A stretch of DNA of 32,037 nt from Candidatus Omnitrophota bacterium (lineage in GTDB: Bacteria; Omnitrophota; Gorgyraeia; Zapsychrales; JAHFGK01), in contig JAHFGK010000004.1 of NCBI GenBank assembly GCA_023247475.1, positions 1-32,037 of the forward strand. The letters run 5' to 3'. Position 1 is the stretch's first letter. Every line of letters begins with the position of its first letter. Positions 31,910 through 32,037 of the stretch are shown here, piece by piece. Position numbers and translations under genes: made by a program. The notes under the pieces were generated by a model. The model was not told the origin of the DNA and did not search any database. It saw only the letters and a program-made list of their open reading frames with translations.

Positions 31910-32037
31910 AACCCCATTCCCCCACCCGGCATAGAAGGTGGCGTTGCTGGCTTTTCTTTCTCTGGCAATTCGGTCACTACTGTCTCAGTCATTATTAGCA
32001 AAGCAGCAATACTGGCGGCGTTCTGTAAAGCGGTTCG
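31906..32037 (-). CDS. groEL: GroEL chaperonin, C-terminal end (partial)
   Basis: The last 43 codons of the 60-kDa chaperonin run off the right edge. [18 protein letters not shown] matches the family's final equatorial-domain helix. The tail ends in [11 protein letters not shown], a shortened form of the usual Gly-Gly-Met repeats. Stop is TAA at 31906-31908. The start and any groES lie outside the window. The guaB3 promoter in the 214-bp spacer shows that the downstream genes are transcribed separately. Confidence 0.93.
   Translation of the reverse strand, partial: RTALQNAASIAALLIMTETVVTELPEKEKPATPPSMPGGGMGF

Overview
The window comes from a bacterial chromosome of moderate-to-low GC (about 40% by eye). 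It is densely packed with housekeeping genes, nearly all on the minus strand. The mix of genes is a GuaB3-type IMP dehydrogenase, an electron-bifurcating NfnAB pair, pyruvate phosphate dikinase, an archaeal-looking Hel308 helicase and an aspartyl-tRNA synthetase without its GAD domain. This suggests an uncultured lineage, possibly Omnitrophota or a relative in the PVC group. That placement is inference; the sequence only shows 'bacterial, anaerobe-like'. There is no CRISPR array, transposase, phage gene, rRNA or tRNA that I can see.

Layout, left to right. Positions 1-206 hold the 3' end of an unknown plus-strand gene, convergent with a minus-strand unit glyS > ppdK > sigma-70 factor (5321-227), which has a good promoter at 5385-5413. 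Next comes polX > nfnA > nfnB > panB (10461-5462), with a structured spacer in front of panB. Upstream of polX lie an ABM-domain gene and an envelope cluster of unknown function (735-aa anchored protein > 55-aa lipoprotein > 231-aa anchored protein, 14033-10905). dtd > tatD (15326-14105) is divergent from the only complete plus-strand gene, the Hel308-like helicase (15540-17756). The 213-bp divergent spacer carries promoters for both sides and several inverted repeats.

The right half is minus strand throughout. It contains hisS > aspS > LysM lipoprotein > phoH > 7TM-HD phosphodiesterase > ybeY > recO (24621-17764). This is followed by an HU/IHF gene with its own promoter, dnaE, guaA, guaB3 with a strong promoter, and the last 43 codons of groEL at the right edge.

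Functionally the window covers transcription initiation (sigma), tRNA charging and proofreading (glyS, hisS, aspS, dtd), DNA replication and repair (dnaE, polX, recO, helicase, HU), and rRNA maturation or stress (ybeY, phoH). It also covers GMP synthesis (guaB3-guaA), pantothenate synthesis (panB), and redox and PEP metabolism (nfnAB, ppdK). I see no obvious new multi-gene system. The features most worth a second look are the lineage-unusual Hel308 helicase and the GAD-less AspRS. Others are the K/R heptad-repeat tail on GuaA, a TTG-started micro-lipoprotein, the possible RNA structures before panB and hisS, and a dispersed intergenic repeat near 10.8 kb and 28.7 kb.
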